From the NCBI GenBank assembly GCA_963734725.1, contig CAVTIX010000020.1, forward strand, positions 473,422 to 537,421: DNA of 64,000 nucleotides. The letters run 5' to 3'. This DNA is from DASXKD01 sp963734725 (GTDB lineage: Bacteria > Actinomycetota > Actinomycetes > Streptosporangiales > Streptosporangiaceae). The translations under genes and the position numbers were made by a program. Below the pieces are notes generated by a model that worked only from the letters and a program-made list of their open reading frames with translations, was not told where the DNA came from and ran no database searches. Below, piece by piece: positions 61,457 through 64,000 of this stretch; positions within the stretch are counted from its first letter, which is position 1; the number at the start of each line of letters is the position of its first letter.

Positions 61457-61882
61457 CCCCGCAAAGACGGGCGGTCAAACCAACTCCGCCCCGATGGTCT
61501 CTGGCCTGACGTCCGGCATCGGCAGGAGGGTTGGTCTCCCCACTGTCACCCAGAGACGAGGCTCACGCGGATCTGCCGAATAGCGGTCGTTGCGCGATCG
61601 CATACTCATACGTTGCTTGGCATATTCCATCGAAGCTTGATGGCTGCGACGATCGCCGACTCGACTGCGTCATTCCGTTATTAGGGCAAGCCTCCCTGCC
61701 GAATAGGTGCCTTGTGGTTGATGGCGGTTTCGCCTTGGCCAAGTGCGCAGAACGACCGTTTCTGGCCGCTGGCGGCGGCACCCTGTGCGAAGGCGTCCGG
61801 CTGGGCGGACGCCTTCGCGTGAGGTGGTGGTGGGGTGGTGTTTACCGTGTCGGGGAGCGCTTCGCCAGTCTCTGGAAGAGGC
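61457..61882. other. Intergenic stretch with lower G+C section
   Basis: About 425 bp. The part 61575-61735 is visibly richer in A and T than the surroundings. A frame contains VVDGGFALAK, which resembles an SDR end, but the rest does not fit. No gene is called. Confidence 0.5.
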
Positions 61883-62035
61883 CTAGTGTTTGACGTTGGC
61901 GAGATCGTTCAGGTCGGTGAATGTCAGGCCCGGTTGCGTCTGCTGCGCCATTCTCCGGAAGAGGTCTCGCTTGACGTTGGCGAGATCGCGCAGGTCGGTG
62001 AATGTTAGGCCGTTTTGGGTCGGCTGCGCCGTGGC
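61868..62035. repeat. 81-bp tandem repeats
   Basis: The motif TTGACGTTGGCGAGATCG recurs 81 bp apart (61890 and 61971) with matching flanks, and a third decayed copy begins with CTGGAAGAGG near 61872, offset by two extra bases. They code the 27-residue repeats of the lipoprotein at 61883-62170. Confidence 0.8.
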
Positions 62036-62170
62036 TTGCGCCGCGTGGTGGTGGTGCGGCGTGTGGCTGGCCGCGGTGGCCCTGCCTTGGCAGGCCGGCA
62101 GCGCCAGGGCGGCGGCCGCGAGCCCGGCCAGGGTGATGGACAGGCGGTGGGTGCGGTGGATGGGGTTCAT
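61883..62170 (-). CDS. Small lipoprotein with 27-residue repeats
   Basis: 95 residues after AGGAGG. Signal ITLAGLAAAALALPAC with lipobox LPAC, then a HHHH stretch, then two copies of GLTFTDLRDLANVK (second: GLTFTDLNDLANVK). A third copy in DNA is cut by a two-base change and TAG. The protein was probably longer before. No known function. A His cluster may bind metal. Confidence 0.7.
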   Translation of the reverse strand: MNPIHRTHRLSITLAGLAAAALALPACQGRATAASHTPHHHHAAQATAQPTQNGLTFTDLRDLANVKRDLFRRMAQQTQPGLTFTDLNDLANVKH

Positions 62171-62305
62171 GACGACCTCCTGTGAGGTGGGCTAAGCGGC
62201 AGCTGCCCGCGGGCGCTTGCTGGTGCGGGTGCCGGGGCGGCACGGGCCGAAGGGCTATCGGTGGGCAGAGGCCCGAGGCTCCCGGCCGGTGCGGGGGCGG
62301 GGGGG

Positions 62306-62503
62306 TTAGGGGCTGCGGGCGCCCAGGACGGCGAGCACCCGGCGCATGGCCAGGGCTGGGAACCCGCGCACGGGACGCTGGGGCTGGTGGCGTTGCGCAC
62401 GGTGGGCCTGGCGGGCAGTGCGGGCCAGCGCGTCGCGCTGGGCCTGGGCGTGCATGTCGGCGACCCGGGCTTGCATCAGCTGGTAGTGGAGGGCTGGGTT
62501 CAT
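62306..62503 (-). CDS. Small Ala/Gln/Arg-rich protein
   Basis: 65 residues after AAGGAG. MNPALHYQLMQARVADMHAQ then AQRDALARTARQAHRAQRHQ and a basic C-terminus. Related in pattern to 40860-41024. Next to the lipoprotein on the same strand, 135 bp upstream. Function unknown. Confidence 0.65.
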   Translation of the reverse strand: MNPALHYQLMQARVADMHAQAQRDALARTARQAHRAQRHQPQRPVRGFPALAMRRVLAVLGARSP

Positions 62504-62885
62504 CGTGGTCTCCTTGGGAGGTGTGGCTGGGCTGTCGGGTTGGCCGCCTGGTGCCGGTGGCCGTTGATCGTGGCGGGTGGTGTGGCGGCTGATTCCACCG
62601 TCGCGGCCCGCCGGCGGGTTCACCACACGCGGTGGCCCACGCGAATGCCCACATAAGTCAGTCGGCCAGGCGGTCGCGTGATGACCAAGCTGGGCAAGGG
62701 CCCAGGTGGTGCGGGCCGGCCGCCGGCGCCGGTACGGGTCGCAAGCACGTCAGCGTCAACCGGCTGGGCGCCGCTGGCCTGGGCCGCCGGGGATGGCGGG
62801 GTGGCCGGGGGTGCGTACTGTGTGGGGCGAGGGTCGTACCCGCGCCGGGCCGGTGGCTGCGGCGGGGACTGCGAGGGGCGTGGGG
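62504..62885. other. Intergenic stretch between divergent genes
   Basis: About 380 bp. It must hold the promoters of the small protein and of the XRE regulator. No other gene recognised. Confidence 0.5.
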
Positions 62886-64000
62886 GTGGTGGTGGACCAG
62901 CAGGCGCTTTCGTTCGCCGGGCTGCTGCGGCAGTTGCGGGGCGAGGCGCGGCTGACTCAGGAGGAGCTGGCCGAGGCGGCGGGCCTTTCCCCGCGGTCGG
63001 TCAGTGACCTGGAACGGGGCATCCACGCCACCGCGCACAAGGACACCGCCGGGCTGCTGGCCGATGCGCTGAGCCTGGCCGAGCCGGTGCGTACGCTATT
63101 CATCGCGGCGGCCCGCGGCAAGGCCCCGGCCGCCGAGGTGCTGGCGGCCCGGCAAGCCGAGGCATCGGGGGCGTTCGTGGCGGCGCCGACCCGGGCACTG
63201 CCACGGGATACCGCCAGCTTCACCGGCCGCGGCGCTGAGCTCACGCAGCTGCTGGGCGCGATTGACAGCCTGGCCGCAGATGGCGGAGTGGTGGGGATCC
63301 ACGCGATCGACGGGATGGCCGGGATCGGCAAGACCACGCTCGCGGTGCACGCAGCCCATCGGCTGACCGGGAGCTTCCCGGATGGGCAGTTCTTCCTGCC
63401 GTTGCACGCCCACACCCCAGGCCAGCGGCCGGTCAACCCGGCCGATGCGCTGGCCAGCTTGCTGCTGACCGCGGGGCTGCCCGCGGCGCAGATCCCGCCC
63501 GGGCTGGAGGCCCGGGCGGCGCGGTGGCGGGGCCAGGTGGCGGGCAAGAAGGTCTTGCTGCTGCTGGATGACGCGGCCGGGCATGAGCAGGTCCGGCCGC
63601 TGCTGCCTGGCACCGCGGGCAGCCTGGTGTTGGTTACCAGCCGCCGGCGGCTGGCCGCGCTGGAGGACGCCACAGTGGTCAGCCTCGATATCCTGCCGCC
63701 CGGGGAGGCGGCGGCGCTGCTGGCCCGGCTGGCGGCCCGGCCTGGCCTTGGGGCGGGGGATGCCCCGGTGGGCGAGATCACCCGGCTGTGCGGGTACCTG
63801 CCGCTGGCGATCGGGATGCTCGCCAGCCAGCTACGCCACCACCCCGCCTGGACCGCCGCCCAGCTGGCCGCGGGCCTGGCCGCGGCCCGGGACCGGCTGG
63901 CCCTCATGCACGCCGAGAACCTGTCCGTGGCCGCCGCGTTCGGCCTGTCGTATGGCGACCTCACCGCAGGCCAGCAGCGGCTGTTCCGCCGCCTCGGCCT
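62886..64000 (+). CDS. XRE/NB-ARC regulator (AfsR-like), C-terminus beyond window
   Basis: Starts at one of three GTGs (62886, 62889, 62892) after GAGGGG. N-terminal HTH: LRGEARLTQEELAEAAGLSP then RSVSDLERG. NB-ARC from ~120: IDGMAGIGKTTLAVHAAHRL (P-loop), KKVLLLLDDAAGHEQVRPLL (kinase 2), GSLVLVTSRRRLAAL and GYLPLAIGMLASQL (GLPLA-like). A TPR tail is expected after the edge. Such proteins regulate secondary metabolism or development in actinobacteria; the target is unknown. Confidence 0.88.
   Translation, partial: MVVDQQALSFAGLLRQLRGEARLTQEELAEAAGLSPRSVSDLERGIHATAHKDTAGLLADALSLAEPVRTLFIAAARGKAPAAEVLAARQAEASGAFVAAPTRALPRDTASFTGRGAELTQLLGAIDSLAADGGVVGIHAIDGMAGIGKTTLAVHAAHRLTGSFPDGQFFLPLHAHTPGQRPVNPADALASLLLTAGLPAAQIPPGLEARAARWRGQVAGKKVLLLLDDAAGHEQVRPLLPGTAGSLVLVTSRRRLAALEDATVVSLDILPPGEAAALLARLAARPGLGAGDAPVGEITRLCGYLPLAIGMLASQLRHHPAWTAAQLAAGLAAARDRLALMHAENLSVAAAFGLSYGDLTAGQQRLFRRLG

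Noticed and set aside
61531..61893. Frame ending in LVVDGGFALAK as an SDR remnant
   Set aside because: Only ten residues fit; the rest is not SDR-like.
61868..62035. Direct repeats as a CRISPR-like array
   Set aside because: Only two or three units, contiguous, coding, with no unique spacers and no cas genes.
1..64000. tRNA or rRNA genes, plasmid or phage origin
   Set aside because: No such sequence was recognised by eye; a dedicated RNA search would be needed to exclude a tRNA.

Overview
The window is very G+C-rich with GTG starts, ATGA/GTGA gene overlaps and Actinomycetota-type gene families: a LAL-type LuxR regulator, an XRE/NB-ARC regulator, DUF4331, DUF5990-type and F420/PPOX-like proteins, MenB and a CdaR/PucR regulator. 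It is best read as chromosome of a high-GC actinobacterium, perhaps of the Streptosporangiales; the lineage is a guess from gene content. No rRNA, tRNA or CRISPR array was recognised.

Layout. 1-5.8 kb: a membrane GT2 glycosyltransferase (cut by the left edge), a LysE remnant, an EcsC-like protein, a class III aminotransferase and a membrane protein with a COG4315-type repeat domain. 5.9-12.8 kb: a redox module. A histidine kinase/response regulator pair sits beside a divergent secreted protein. It is followed by an operon for a Pro/His-rich membrane protein, ApbE flavin transferase, a ferric-reductase-like membrane protein, a NuoF-like flavo-iron-sulfur protein and a 3Fe-4S ferredoxin. Both promoter regions carry three tandem 11-bp repeats of similar sequence. 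13-21.6 kb: ArsR/SRPBCC pair with two operators, a lone TnpB with its right-end hairpin, a methyltransferase, a frameshifted aldo/keto reductase, a PrpE-like acyl-CoA synthetase, a DUF5655/DUF5990-like protein and a VOC protein. 22-30 kb: a PucR-type regulator divergent from a Rieske oxygenase and a sarcosine-oxidase-like flavoenzyme, then a pterin-dehydratase/VOC fusion, a frameshifted TauD-like dioxygenase, a MerR regulator with operator, and a DUF6640-like protein.

30.6-34.1 kb is a mobile-element patch: an IS630-type element with 29-bp terminal inverted repeats and an extra passenger gene, then a large uncharacterised protein flanked by imperfect inverted repeats. 34.2-46 kb is mostly ordinary chromosome (glutamate dehydrogenase family, MenB, patatin, lipoproteins, TrmO, LAL regulator). 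46.5-50.4 kb is a compact operon: chloroperoxidase-like hydrolase, DUF4331 protein, nickel/cobalt permease and a tandem muconolactone-isomerase-like protein. It runs into a truncated SDR gene and an internally deleted response-regulator/thioredoxin-reductase fusion.

54.4-59.95 kb holds the most striking structure. A group II intron (GTGCG 5' end, domain V, RT/maturase with YADD and HNH motifs) is split in its RT motif A by a 3,155-bp serine-recombinase element. Removing the element at a shared AA dinucleotide restores a 594-codon RT frame exactly. Joining the two ends of the element across the same AA restores, in frame, the start of the element's own first gene, whose ribosome-binding site and ATG lie at the opposite end when integrated. 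The first gene can therefore be complete only in the excised circular form.

The right end has PPOX-like and MBL-fold proteins, a lipoprotein with 27-residue repeats, a small Gln/Ala/Arg-rich protein with a relative at 40.9 kb, and the start of an XRE/NB-ARC regulator cut by the window edge. Several genes carry single-base frameshifts (16.5, 26.9, 31.1, 31.7, 40.0 kb). They may be real decay or assembly error.
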